Positions 35,837 through 44,101 of a DNA stretch of 64,000 nt are shown one piece after another; position 1 is the first letter of the stretch, and each line of letters begins with the position of its first letter. This DNA comes from Bdellovibrio sp. ZAP7. Lineage in GTDB: Bacteria; Bdellovibrionota; Bdellovibrionia; Bdellovibrionales; Bdellovibrionaceae. The stretch lies in the NCBI RefSeq assembly GCF_006874645.1, contig NZ_CP030082.1:806001-870000 (forward strand), read 5' to 3'. The position numbers and the translations under genes were made by a program. The notes under the pieces are model-generated. The model was not told the DNA's origin. It was given only the letters and a program-made list of their open reading frames with translations, and ran no database searches.

Positions 35837-37764
35837 GAAAAGAATTTTTTGCTCAGCCCTATTTCAGTCTTTCTGTTGTGACCGCCATGATTATGGTCGC
35901 AGTTGAAGTCACGCCGTGGGTGGCATTCCTGGGGATGGGGTTGTTGGTTTGGAAGTGGGGCACAGAAAAATACCATTGGCAGGGAATGTCTCGCCGATTT
36001 ACAGGATTTCTGAGCGTTCTACTTTTAGGCCAGGTGCTTTTTCAATATCGCACTATTGTGGGTCAGGATCCCTCGTACACTTTGCTATTGGGACTATCGG
36101 CGTTGCGTGTGATGGATTATTCAACCGAGCGAGATCACAAATTCGTGGCTCTGCTGGGTTTTGTCCTGATTTCAGTGAAAGCCCTTTTTAGCATTGATAT
36201 CTATTGGGTCTTGCCCTCGGCCTTTGCGTTTTGGGGAATCTGGTATTCGCTTCTTCCTGCGCAAACGCCCTCTAAGGGTAAAACCTTGTGGAAGATCTTT
36301 TTGCTGTCAATTCCCATGGCGGTCATTCTGTTTTTTGCGTTCCCACGTGTAGTCATTCCGTGGGCGATGTCTCGCGGAAGTACCTATGGTCAGATTGGTT
36401 TTACCGAAGACATGAATCCTGGCCGAGTCGCAGAGATCGCTGGCAGTTCGCAGTTGGCATTTCGTGCCAAGATCGACCGTCTGCCAGTGAAACAATCAAA
36501 GGATCTCTATTGGCGAGGTTCCGTTCTGTCATTTTCTCGAGGACTGGTGTGGCGGGTTGTTCCTTCCATGCCGAATCCTGGCGAGAACATTCGTGGACGA
36601 GGATTGAATCCTTATGAGGTCGCGATTGAGCCCACGTCACAAAATTTCCTGTTCGCTTTAGAGGGCACGCAGATGCTGAGTCTGGAATCCGGGCGAGTAA
36701 CGACTCTTAACAATTCGGTCTATCGAACGAGCCGTCCCATTGTCGCGACGACAGTTTATCAGGGATGGTGGTCTCCCTATTTCAAGGACATGACGCTGCC
36801 CTCGCCGAATGATCTTAAGACGCCAGAGTTTAAAGGCCGAGTTTTAGAATGGGTCACGGCGACAAACAAAGCGGCAGCGACTCCCGAGGCACGCCTGGAG
36901 CTTTTAAAAAAGTTTTTTACTGAAAATAAATTCGCTTACACTTTGAATCCGGGAATTTACGGTGCGAATGACCTTGAGGAATTTCTGTTCGAACGTCGCA
37001 AAGGTTTCTGTGAACATTTCGCGGGATCTTATGCAACATTGGCCCGTGGTTTGGGAATTCCTGCGCGTGTGGTTGTCGGGTATCAAGGCGGCAGATTTAA
37101 TCCCATAGGGGACTTTTGGAGAATCTCGCAAAGGGATGCTCATGCATGGACAGAAGTATTTATCGATAAAGCTTGGAGAAGGGTGGATCCCACTGCGTGG
37201 ATTGCTCCATTACGATTTGAAATTGGTGGCGAAGATTTCTTTGCATTGTCCGAGTCAGATCAGCAGGCTTTTGCGCAACAGATAGACTGGCGTCCGCCGG
37301 AAAGAAATACCTCGTTACTTTGGGATCGCGCGACTTTTCTAATGGAAGATCTGAATTATCGTTGGAGCTATTTTTTGATGGAGTTTGACCGAAGCTCTCA
37401 GGATTCGTTCTTTGCTTTGCTGGGACAGTATAAACTGTTGAGTATTGTCGGAATCAGTTTTGCTTTAATTATCTTTTTCTTCCTGGTGCAAAACCTGTTT
37501 AAAACCCGTGTCGTTATCACTGAGGAGCAGGAGCTGTTAAAGACAGTACAGGAGTGGGGAACTCAGCATCATTTGGTTCGACCTTCCAGTGAGCCCCCAC
37601 TGCAGTATTTCAGTCGCGTGGGTCGTCAGTTTCCGCAATTGCAAGACGTGCTGGCGCGGATGAGTGCTTACTATGATCAAAAGGTTTATGCGGGAAATAA
37701 AACTGCGGACTCCCTGAAAGATCTTAAAAAAGACTGGAAGTCCGCCATTCAAAAGAAGTCTTAG
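35833..37764 (+). CDS. Transglutaminase-like membrane protein (DUF3488/TgpA-type)
   Basis: This 643-residue protein has five or six N-terminal hydrophobic segments (residues 10-190), a periplasmic transglutaminase-like domain, and a final TM (about 537-557) with a cytoplasmic DUF4129-like tail. The triad is Cys393 in 'RRKGFCEHFAG', His437 in 'RDAHAWTEVF' and Asp452 in 'RRVDPTAW'. The GTG start at 35833 shares four bases with the DUF58 stop and has GGAG at 6 bases. It completes the MoxR-DUF58-TgpA triad, proposed in other bacteria to act on peptidoglycan or envelope proteins. Its stop abuts the convergent protease stop with no spacer. Confidence 0.92.
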   Translation: MRKEFFAQPYFSLSVVTAMIMVAVEVTPWVAFLGMGLLVWKWGTEKYHWQGMSRRFTGFLSVLLLGQVLFQYRTIVGQDPSYTLLLGLSALRVMDYSTERDHKFVALLGFVLISVKALFSIDIYWVLPSAFAFWGIWYSLLPAQTPSKGKTLWKIFLLSIPMAVILFFAFPRVVIPWAMSRGSTYGQIGFTEDMNPGRVAEIAGSSQLAFRAKIDRLPVKQSKDLYWRGSVLSFSRGLVWRVVPSMPNPGENIRGRGLNPYEVAIEPTSQNFLFALEGTQMLSLESGRVTTLNNSVYRTSRPIVATTVYQGWWSPYFKDMTLPSPNDLKTPEFKGRVLEWVTATNKAAATPEARLELLKKFFTENKFAYTLNPGIYGANDLEEFLFERRKGFCEHFAGSYATLARGLGIPARVVVGYQGGRFNPIGDFWRISQRDAHAWTEVFIDKAWRRVDPTAWIAPLRFEIGGEDFFALSESDQQAFAQQIDWRPPERNTSLLWDRATFLMEDLNYRWSYFLMEFDRSSQDSFFALLGQYKLLSIVGISFALIIFFFLVQNLFKTRVVITEEQELLKTVQEWGTQHHLVRPSSEPPLQYFSRVGRQFPQLQDVLARMSAYYDQKVYAGNKTADSLKDLKKDWKSAIQKKS

Positions 37765-38583
37765 TTAGTTGAAGCTCAAGCCCGTCACTTTACCTAACCA
37801 ATTAAGGTGAGGCGGCATGAAAGTCGCGCCGCCGAAGTTATGGCAGACTTTGCTTGGGTCATCAGGGTTCGATACGAATGAGTTTACGCCCAGAACTTGC
37901 AACTCGTAATTTACCTCGATAAATACCGGGCCACCAGAGTCGCCGTTACAAATACCAGTCGTTGGTTGATCGATCAATAGGATGTCACTACCAGGTTCGT
38001 TAATAAGACCTACTTCTTGCTTCAGAATTTTAGACGTTTTGCGGAGTCGTGGAAGGCCTTGGTCTTCTTCAGATGTACGACCGAAACCTACCAACGTTAA
38101 TGTGTTAGATGTGATTTCAGATTTACCGTCAAAAATTTTACTAACTTGGTAATCCGCTGGAATCGAACGGCTTAGTTTTACTACGGCAACGTCGTCAGCA
38201 CCCACACCCGTGTAATCATCGTGACTTTTCCAATCTGAAGCGATGATGAATTCTTCTTTCTTAGGTTGATCATTTTCGCAGAGTGCAGTTCTGAAGATCG
38301 CGCTGACGACGACGGCATCTTTCACACAGTGTGCAGCCGTTATGATCACATCCTCAGAAATAGGTGTACCTGTGCAAGTTGAATAGTTTTTGTTTTTGTC
38401 TGCCATCATTAACAGAACGACTTTTTTAGCAAGGGGGTCTTCTTTTTTAACGGACTTACCATTGATAATGCCGGAAGAGCAGGCGTTGTCGATTTCGACA
38501 TTTGCGGAAGCGGCTTTTTTTGAAGGGGAGCAGGCTGCAAGGCCTAAAAGAGATGTCACAAGAAGTAGGGAAAGTTTGTTCAT
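37765..38583 (-). CDS. Trypsin-like serine protease, lipoprotein
   Basis: This 272-residue protein has a lipobox 'GLAAC' (Cys near residue 18). The S1 fold shows 'GIINGKSV' as the start of the mature domain, the His in 'TAAHC', the Asp in 'DDVAVVKL' and the Ser in 'CNGDSGGPVF'. Cys 'STCTG' and 'KVCHNFG' fit S1 disulfides. It is the same plan as the lipoprotein protease at 24390-25277, with a similar mature length, so they may be paralogs. AAGGAT lies before the ATG. Its stop directly abuts the transglutaminase stop on the other strand. Confidence 0.92.
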   Translation of the reverse strand: MNKLSLLLVTSLLGLAACSPSKKAASANVEIDNACSSGIINGKSVKKEDPLAKKVVLLMMADKNKNYSTCTGTPISEDVIITAAHCVKDAVVVSAIFRTALCENDQPKKEEFIIASDWKSHDDYTGVGADDVAVVKLSRSIPADYQVSKIFDGKSEITSNTLTLVGFGRTSEEDQGLPRLRKTSKILKQEVGLINEPGSDILLIDQPTTGICNGDSGGPVFIEVNYELQVLGVNSFVSNPDDPSKVCHNFGGATFMPPHLNWLGKVTGLSFN

Positions 38584-39036
38584 TTTATATCCTTAAAGTG
38601 TTTTGAACTGTTTTGACCGGACATAAAGCAACGGGCTTGCCAACGGATTTCGAACCTCAGATCGATTTTAAGGGGGATGCGCAGGTTTTAGACGGGGATT
38701 TTTCTTTGATTTTGGAATGGGATGTCCGAAATGGAAGAGGGCCAGACTAAGCTGACCCTACTTCTTACGATATCAATGTTTAGCAGGTTTTTTGCCAGAT
38801 TCAGATTTCTCCTTTTCAAGATTCCTCTTAGGCTGCGCATATCCTGTGATATCGTTTCACCTTCTATTATACCTATCTGGATGCGAGTAAATTGAAGAAG
38901 TGTGTAACTACATAAGTTCGGGGAAAATTCTGGTCGATCATCCGTGGCTTCAAAAGCAATTTGGCAACAAATGTGAGTCTGGTCTTCAAAAGAACATGCC
39001 GATGGTTTTAGCTGGAAGGGATGCGCGGGAGGTTTC
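38584..39036. other. Intergenic region, no clear gene
   Basis: This 453-base region lies between the divergent protease and ku genes. A minus-strand frame (38688-39062) and a short plus-strand frame read through into ku, but neither has a ribosome binding site or protein-like composition. No hairpin terminator or repeat stands out. It presumably holds the ku promoter, which I cannot place. Confidence 0.5.
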
Positions 39037-39882
39037 ATGGCTAGCATTTGGAAAGGCTCCATTAGTTTTGGACTGTTGAATATTCCAGTGACCTTGCAAG
39101 GTGCTCAATCAGAGAAAGAAATTTCTTTCTCCATGCTCGACAAAAAAGATCTGTCGCGAATTCAGTATAAAAAAATCAACGCAAAAACCGGGAAAGAAGT
39201 GCCTTACGAAAATATCGTCAAGGGCTACGAGTATACCTCGGGCCGTTACGTCTTGGTCACGGAGGATGAAATCAGAAAATCGAATGTGAAGGCTTCGCAG
39301 ACAATTGATATCGAAGACATCGTGTCCTTAGAAGAAATTGATCCGATGTATTTCGAGCGCCCTTACTATCTGGTTCCGCAAAAAGGTGCCGAGAAGGGAT
39401 ATTACCTGCTTCGAGATGCTTTGGCCAAATCCGGTCGTGTGGCTGTTTCTAAAATAGTGATTCGAATCAAGCAGCACTTGGCGATGATTATGCCTAAAGG
39501 CGACTATCTGATGCTGGAGCTTTTGCGCTTTGGACATGAAGTTAAAACCGAAAAACAAGTTCACTATATGAAAGATGTCACCAAAACCGCGAACTACAAT
39601 CCTCGGGAATTGAAAATGGCCGAGGATCTGATCGAAGGTATGACCAGTAAATGGAAACCTGAACAGTACAAGGACACCTACTATCAAGAAGTCATGAAAG
39701 TCATCGATCGAAAAATCAAAGGTGGCAAGGGTCATAAAGTGGCACCGATTAAAGAAGAGGACGTGGAAACAACAGACAATGTCGTCGATCTTATGCCACT
39801 TTTGCAAAAAAGTTTGGCGGCCCGTAAGACCGCCAAAAAGAAAGCTCCCTCAAAACCGAGAGCTCGCAGCAAGCCTGCTTAG
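39037..39882 (+). CDS. ku: Ku protein (non-homologous end joining)
   Basis: Bacterial Ku (281 residues) forms a ring that binds DNA double-strand ends and recruits LigD. The N-terminus 'ASIWKGSISFGLLNIPV' and 'YEYTSGRYVLVTEDEI' are typical, followed by 'PYYLVPQKGAEKGYYLLRDAL' (in parts). The C-terminal ~30 residues are a Lys/Arg/Ala/Pro-rich tail ('AARKTAKKKAPSKPRARSKPA'-like), as found in many bacterial Ku proteins that bind DNA non-specifically. GGGAGG lies 5 bases before the ATG. It converges on the ligD-containing operon. Confidence 0.96.
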   Translation: MASIWKGSISFGLLNIPVTLQGAQSEKEISFSMLDKKDLSRIQYKKINAKTGKEVPYENIVKGYEYTSGRYVLVTEDEIRKSNVKASQTIDIEDIVSLEEIDPMYFERPYYLVPQKGAEKGYYLLRDALAKSGRVAVSKIVIRIKQHLAMIMPKGDYLMLELLRFGHEVKTEKQVHYMKDVTKTANYNPRELKMAEDLIEGMTSKWKPEQYKDTYYQEVMKVIDRKIKGGKGHKVAPIKEEDVETTDNVVDLMPLLQKSLAARKTAKKKAPSKPRARSKPA

Positions 39883-39883
39883 T

Positions 39884-40765
39884 CTACATGGGCTCTGCAC
39901 CCATCTGTGGAAGAATCGCGCCACTGATATAGCTTGAGTCTGCTTCAGATGCCAGGAACACATAGGCCGGGGCAATTTCCTCGGGCTGACCTGGCCGACC
40001 GATGGGTTGGTCTTTCCCGAATTGTTGAACTTTGCTTTTCTTGGTTCCTTCGTCAGAAGGGTTCAGCGGAGTCCACACCGGCCCTGGGGCGACTGCATTT
40101 ACACGAATTCCCTTTTTAATCAGCATTTGCGCCAAAGATTTTGTGAAAGTGTTAATGGCTCCTTTAGTAGAGGAGTAATCTAATAGCTGGGCTGGTGCCC
40201 GCGTCGAAGTTTCAGACGTTGTCGCAATGATGCAAGAGCCGGGTTTCATGTGAGGCACAGCGGCCTTGGCAAGATGAAAATAGGCATAGACGTTGGTTTT
40301 AAATGTTCTATCGAATTCTTCGGTCGTGATTTCGGTGATATCATCTTTGCGCATTTGGTGAGCGGCATTGCTGACAAGGATGTCGATTCCGCCCAGTCTT
40401 TTAACGGTTTCAGCGACGGCTTTTTTGCAGAAGGTTTCTTTCGTAAGATCACCAGATAAAAGTATACAGGTGCCACCCAGTTCCTCGATTTCACGTTTGG
40501 TTTGTTCTGCGTCTACGCGTTCGACGGGTAGATAAGTGATGACGACGGAAGCTCCTTCACGGGCATAAAGTAACGCAACGGCACGGCCAATACCTGAATC
40601 TCCGCCTGTGATTAATGCCTTTTTACCAATAAGTTTCCCCGCGGCCTTATACATGGGCGCTCGATATTTTGGGGCGATGTTCATTTTCTTTTCTATACCT
40701 GGTGATTTTTGTTGGTGTTCTTTAAAGGGGGGACGTGGTTTTCTTTTGTTATGCATGTTGGTCAT
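39884..40765 (-). CDS. SDR oxidoreductase (YghA/GSP39-like)
   Basis: This 293-residue short-chain dehydrogenase has an N-terminal extension (about 40 residues, Lys/Pro-rich) before the Rossmann 'ITGGDSGIGRAVALLYAREG'. The catalytic motif is 'LDYSSTKGAIN' (Tyr-x3-Lys) with the upstream Ser in 'TTSETS'. 'NAAHQMR' and 'VAPGPVWTPLNPSD' are typical of the general-stress-protein-39 or YghA type. I chose ATG 40765, which has AAGGAG at 8 bases. It ends 1 base from ku. Its place in the ligD-rnhB operon suggests stress co-expression, not a direct role in DNA repair. Confidence 0.88.
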   Translation of the reverse strand: MTNMHNKRKPRPPFKEHQQKSPGIEKKMNIAPKYRAPMYKAAGKLIGKKALITGGDSGIGRAVALLYAREGASVVITYLPVERVDAEQTKREIEELGGTCILLSGDLTKETFCKKAVAETVKRLGGIDILVSNAAHQMRKDDITEITTEEFDRTFKTNVYAYFHLAKAAVPHMKPGSCIIATTSETSTRAPAQLLDYSSTKGAINTFTKSLAQMLIKKGIRVNAVAPGPVWTPLNPSDEGTKKSKVQQFGKDQPIGRPGQPEEIAPAYVFLASEADSSYISGAILPQMGAEPM

Positions 40766-40777
40766 AAACACTCCTTG

Positions 40778-41374
40778 TTAGAAAATAAATGGAAGACTGA
40801 CTTGTGAAAACGATTTGCGATGCAGGCGACAGGGGCCATATTCACGCAGAGCCTTAATATGTGAAGCGGTTGCGTAACCTGCATTGTGTTGCCACCCATA
40901 TTGGGGAAATTCTTTTCCCAGTTCCGCCATCAACTCGTCGCGGGCGACCTTGGCTATGATCGAGGCGGCGGAGACGGGGGCGAATAATAGATCTCCTTTC
41001 ACCACGGGAGTTTGTTGAAATTCCTTAGGCAGTACAGGAATGCGTAAACGCCCATCCACAAGCACGTGCCCCTTTTTAAGTTTGAGACCCGAGACGGCTC
41101 TTTTCATCGCCAACGTCGAAGCGTAAACGATATTGAGCAGGGCGATCTCCTCGACAGTGGCGATTCCAATCGCGACCCGGTGTTCACGACAGATCTCCCG
41201 AAACACATCAATGCGTTGCTTGCGCGAAAGAAGTTTTGAATCTTTTAAAAACTTCGGTAAGCGCTCATGTTTCAGAACCACAGCCGCCGCAAAGACGGGA
41301 CCCGCCAGACTGCCGCGTCCCACTTCATCCACGCCGATTACGGGTTTTGGGCGGTAACTTGTCCACGCTTTCAT
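40778..41374 (-). CDS. rnhB: Ribonuclease HII
   Basis: RNase HII (198 residues) removes ribonucleotides embedded in DNA. The N-terminal 'IGVDEVGRGSLAGPV' holds Asp16-Glu17 of the metal site, and a third acidic residue is expected near 'VLVDGRLRIP'. The C-terminal 'GYATASHIKALREYGPCRLHRKSF' (in parts) is the RNase HII substrate-binding tail. Length is normal. It overlaps the ligD stop by 4 bases (ATGA), so it is translationally coupled to the DNA ligase D gene. That is biochemically sensible, because LigD's polymerase domain tends to insert ribonucleotides. Confidence 0.95.
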   Translation of the reverse strand: MKAWTSYRPKPVIGVDEVGRGSLAGPVFAAAVVLKHERLPKFLKDSKLLSRKQRIDVFREICREHRVAIGIATVEEIALLNIVYASTLAMKRAVSGLKLKKGHVLVDGRLRIPVLPKEFQQTPVVKGDLLFAPVSAASIIAKVARDELMAELGKEFPQYGWQHNAGYATASHIKALREYGPCRLHRKSFSQVSLPFIF

Positions 41375-43806
41375 AAATGCGCTTGAGACCTGGTAGAGCT
41401 TTTTTTAGTGGTCGCTTTTTCCAAGAGTGCAATTCGTTGTTGAAGTTTTAAATAACCTTGCCATGGATCACTGCGCCGCCGTTGAAGGTGAGCTAGGGCT
41501 TTTTTCAAATCATAGTAATCTCCGCCGGGAATCTTTTTTAGATCATTCCACGTCACAGGCATGGCTACAGCACTGATCGCTCGAGCGCGAAGTGAATATG
41601 GCGCAACAGCCGTGGCTCCTTGAGAGTTTCTAAGGTAATCGACAAAGATTCGACCTTCGCGAATTTTTTTAGACATCTTTGAAACGAAAAGATCCGGATC
41701 TTGTTGTTCCATCTGCAAAGCTAACGCGTGGGTAAAACTATTGATTTGATCAAATGTATAGATCGGAGCCACGGGAACGTGGACGTGAACACCTTTTCCT
41801 CCGCTAAGTTTGACGAAGCTTTTTAAACCGAGTCCTTCCAAGAGCTTTTTTAGATTGAAAGCAGCATCCACGACCGTTTTCCAGCCGACTCCGGGCCCAG
41901 GATCGAAATCCATGACAAATTGATCGGGAACATCGGTTTCAGGATGGCGGGAGTTGGAACAATGAATTTCAAAGGCGTTCATTTGCACCAGTGCCGCAAG
42001 CCCCGCATCATCATGAACACTCATGTAGGTACCATAACCTCCGTGCTCTTTCATTTTAACAGGGGTCATGGATTCTGGGATCTTGGCTTGGTGTTTTTGA
42101 AAGAAGCACTGTTTGCCAGTGCCATTCGGGCAGCGCACTAATGACAGCGGACGGTCCGTGATAAGAGGTAAAATATGTTCAGCTACTTTGGTATAAAAGT
42201 TTGCAACCTGACGCTTAGTGATTTTTTCTTTGGCGAATAGAATTTTGTCAGGACTAGAGATAGGCCATTCTTCACTGGATTTAAGGGCCACTGGCGTCTC
42301 CTTTTTAATTTGTTTCGTAGGTTTGTCCTCCCGCAGTCCATTAAAAACGGGGACGCGCAGGATTTCTTCATGAGTCCAATTGGAAAAAGTGATCTGGGCA
42401 CTGTATTTGGGTTTTAACCAGTGGATATCGCGACCTTTAGGGGATTTAATATCAAAAGGGGATTGTTGGGTTTCCAAGGGCTTCAAAGTTTTAAAGACAT
42501 CTCGTAAAGATTGTTGCGTAAAACCTGTACCGACTTTACCGACATATTGCAGTTTATCTTTTTTGTAAACTCCCAGAAGGAGAGCACCAAAGTGATCACG
42601 GCTGCCTTTTCCTAAAGTATAGCCGCCGATAACGAACTCCTGTTGTTCGCTGCATTTTATTTTAAGCCAATTGGAATTTCGTTCGGATCGATAAGGACTG
42701 TTTCGTTTTTTGGAGATAATTCCTTCCAGCCCGTGTTTTTTTGCCTGGGCTAAAAGACTTTTCCCGGTCCCCTGGTATTCTTCGCTATAGCGAATGCGGC
42801 CCGCAGATTTTTTAAATATTTTTACTAGCTCATCGCGACGTTGTTCCAGAGGTCGTGTGCGCAGATCCTTTCCATTGACGGCTAACAGATCAAAGGCATA
42901 AAGATACATATTCTGAGCCTGGTTGCTTTTCAGGGCATTCTGTAAAAGTTGGAAATCGCTGCGACCGGATTTATCAAGGATCACAATTTCACCGTCGATG
43001 ACGGCACCTTCGACATCAAGTTTTTGCAGATCTCTTGCAATCACCGGAAATTTCGCCGTCCAATCTTGTCCTGAGCGAGTGAAGAGTTTGACTTCGTCTC
43101 CGTTTACGTGCGCTTGGACACGATAGCCGTCGAATTTTAATTCATGCAGCCACTCTTTGCCTTCAGGAGGCTCGTCGACCAGCAGAGCTAGCTCCGGAGT
43201 CACGAAGGGAAGCTTTGCGACCTTTGCCGATTTTCTGGAGACTTTTTTTTTAACCACTTTTTTAGCAACGGCACGGCGTGGAGTGTGTTTGGCCTCAGCC
43301 ACGGGCTTGATTTCGGGAACAGCTTCGGCAAAAGCGTCATTCTTTTTCATTAAGAGCCATTGGCTGGTACGACCTGGGGTGCGGGTTCGAACTAAGTGAA
43401 ATACGCCTTTCAGTTTTTTTCCTTTCAGGGAAAATACGAGATGGCCTTTTTTAAACCCCTTGGCAGCGTCTTCTTCTGGCTCCCAAGTTCCTTTGTCCCA
43501 AATATAAACTTCACCGCCCCCGTATTGATCTTCTGGAATAGTGCCATGAAATGATCCATAGGAGAGGGGATGGTCTTCGGTTTCAACAGCCAGGCGTTTT
43601 ATGTGAGGGTCCATGCTGGGACCTTTCGGAACAGCCCAACTTTTTAAGACGCCCTCCCATTCCAAGCGAAAGTCCCAGTGAAGATGGCTCGCGTGATGTT
43701 CCTGAACAACGAACGAAAGAGCTCCCTTGCCGGACTTCTTAAGCTTGCCAGGAGGCTCTTTGGTTATTTTGAAATCGCGCTTTTGATTGTATTTCACTAA
43801 ACTCAT
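41371..43806 (-). CDS. ligD: DNA ligase D (PE-ligase-polymerase)
   Basis: This 811-residue ATP-dependent NHEJ ligase has three domains. The 3'-phosphoesterase is N-terminal (about residues 25-165), with 'EHHASHLHWDFRLEW' and 'GEVYIWDKG'. The ligase domain (about 200-500) has the nucleotidyl-Lys in 'ELKFDGYR' near residue 225. The archaeo-eukaryotic primase-type polymerase is C-terminal (about 525-790) with 'DFDPGPGVGW' and 'SGGKGVHVHVP'. The order PE-Lig-Pol is that of Pseudomonas LigD. I start at ATG 43806, with AGGAAG at 6-7 bases. It works with Ku, encoded convergently 1.5 kb away. Confidence 0.96.
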   Translation of the reverse strand: MSLVKYNQKRDFKITKEPPGKLKKSGKGALSFVVQEHHASHLHWDFRLEWEGVLKSWAVPKGPSMDPHIKRLAVETEDHPLSYGSFHGTIPEDQYGGGEVYIWDKGTWEPEEDAAKGFKKGHLVFSLKGKKLKGVFHLVRTRTPGRTSQWLLMKKNDAFAEAVPEIKPVAEAKHTPRRAVAKKVVKKKVSRKSAKVAKLPFVTPELALLVDEPPEGKEWLHELKFDGYRVQAHVNGDEVKLFTRSGQDWTAKFPVIARDLQKLDVEGAVIDGEIVILDKSGRSDFQLLQNALKSNQAQNMYLYAFDLLAVNGKDLRTRPLEQRRDELVKIFKKSAGRIRYSEEYQGTGKSLLAQAKKHGLEGIISKKRNSPYRSERNSNWLKIKCSEQQEFVIGGYTLGKGSRDHFGALLLGVYKKDKLQYVGKVGTGFTQQSLRDVFKTLKPLETQQSPFDIKSPKGRDIHWLKPKYSAQITFSNWTHEEILRVPVFNGLREDKPTKQIKKETPVALKSSEEWPISSPDKILFAKEKITKRQVANFYTKVAEHILPLITDRPLSLVRCPNGTGKQCFFQKHQAKIPESMTPVKMKEHGGYGTYMSVHDDAGLAALVQMNAFEIHCSNSRHPETDVPDQFVMDFDPGPGVGWKTVVDAAFNLKKLLEGLGLKSFVKLSGGKGVHVHVPVAPIYTFDQINSFTHALALQMEQQDPDLFVSKMSKKIREGRIFVDYLRNSQGATAVAPYSLRARAISAVAMPVTWNDLKKIPGGDYYDLKKALAHLQRRRSDPWQGYLKLQQRIALLEKATTKKSSTRSQAHL

Positions 43807-43821
43807 TTTCACTTCCTGTTA

Positions 43822-43995
43822 TCAGTACATGGACGGAGTGCTGCGGCTGCGAGGAGATTCCACCGAATCATCATAGGGAATATCCGCAGATGTTTCTTGA
43901 TCCCAATGGCGTTGTGGGCGCTTCACAGTGTCCTTGGAATTTTTCGAAGAGGACTTCCGGGAAGTTTTCGATGGTTTTTTATTTTTATGAGCCAT
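43822..43995 (-). CDS. Small basic protein upstream of ligD
   Basis: This 57-residue reading frame has a very strong AAGGAGG site before ATG 43995. The N-terminal half is Lys/Ser-rich ('HKNKKPSKTSRKSSSKNSK'), and the C-terminal half is acidic then Ser/Arg-rich ('WDQETSADIPYDDSVE', 'SPRSRSTPSMY'). The stop lies 15 bases before the ligD start, so the two are likely one transcript. Composition suggests a disordered DNA-binding peptide. No family is recognised. A role in end joining is inference from position only. Confidence 0.6.
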   Translation of the reverse strand: MAHKNKKPSKTSRKSSSKNSKDTVKRPQRHWDQETSADIPYDDSVESPRSRSTPSMY

Positions 43996-44101
43996 GGCTC
44001 CTCCTTGAGGTTATATTTTCTGCCTGATTTACTTATTCGTAAACGTCCTATGTCATTGATCAATAAGCAGCCTGTCTTGACTTGCGTGAGCACTGGCCGC
44101 G

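Noticed and set aside
38688..39062. Minus-strand open frame of 124 codons between protease and ku
   Set aside because: It has no ribosome binding site, overlaps the ku start and reads as low-quality protein with scattered Cys and Pro.
38895..39080. Plus-strand short frame with GTG start running into ku
   Set aside because: It has a weak site and overlaps ku's start, which has its own strong GGGAGG. Probably chance.
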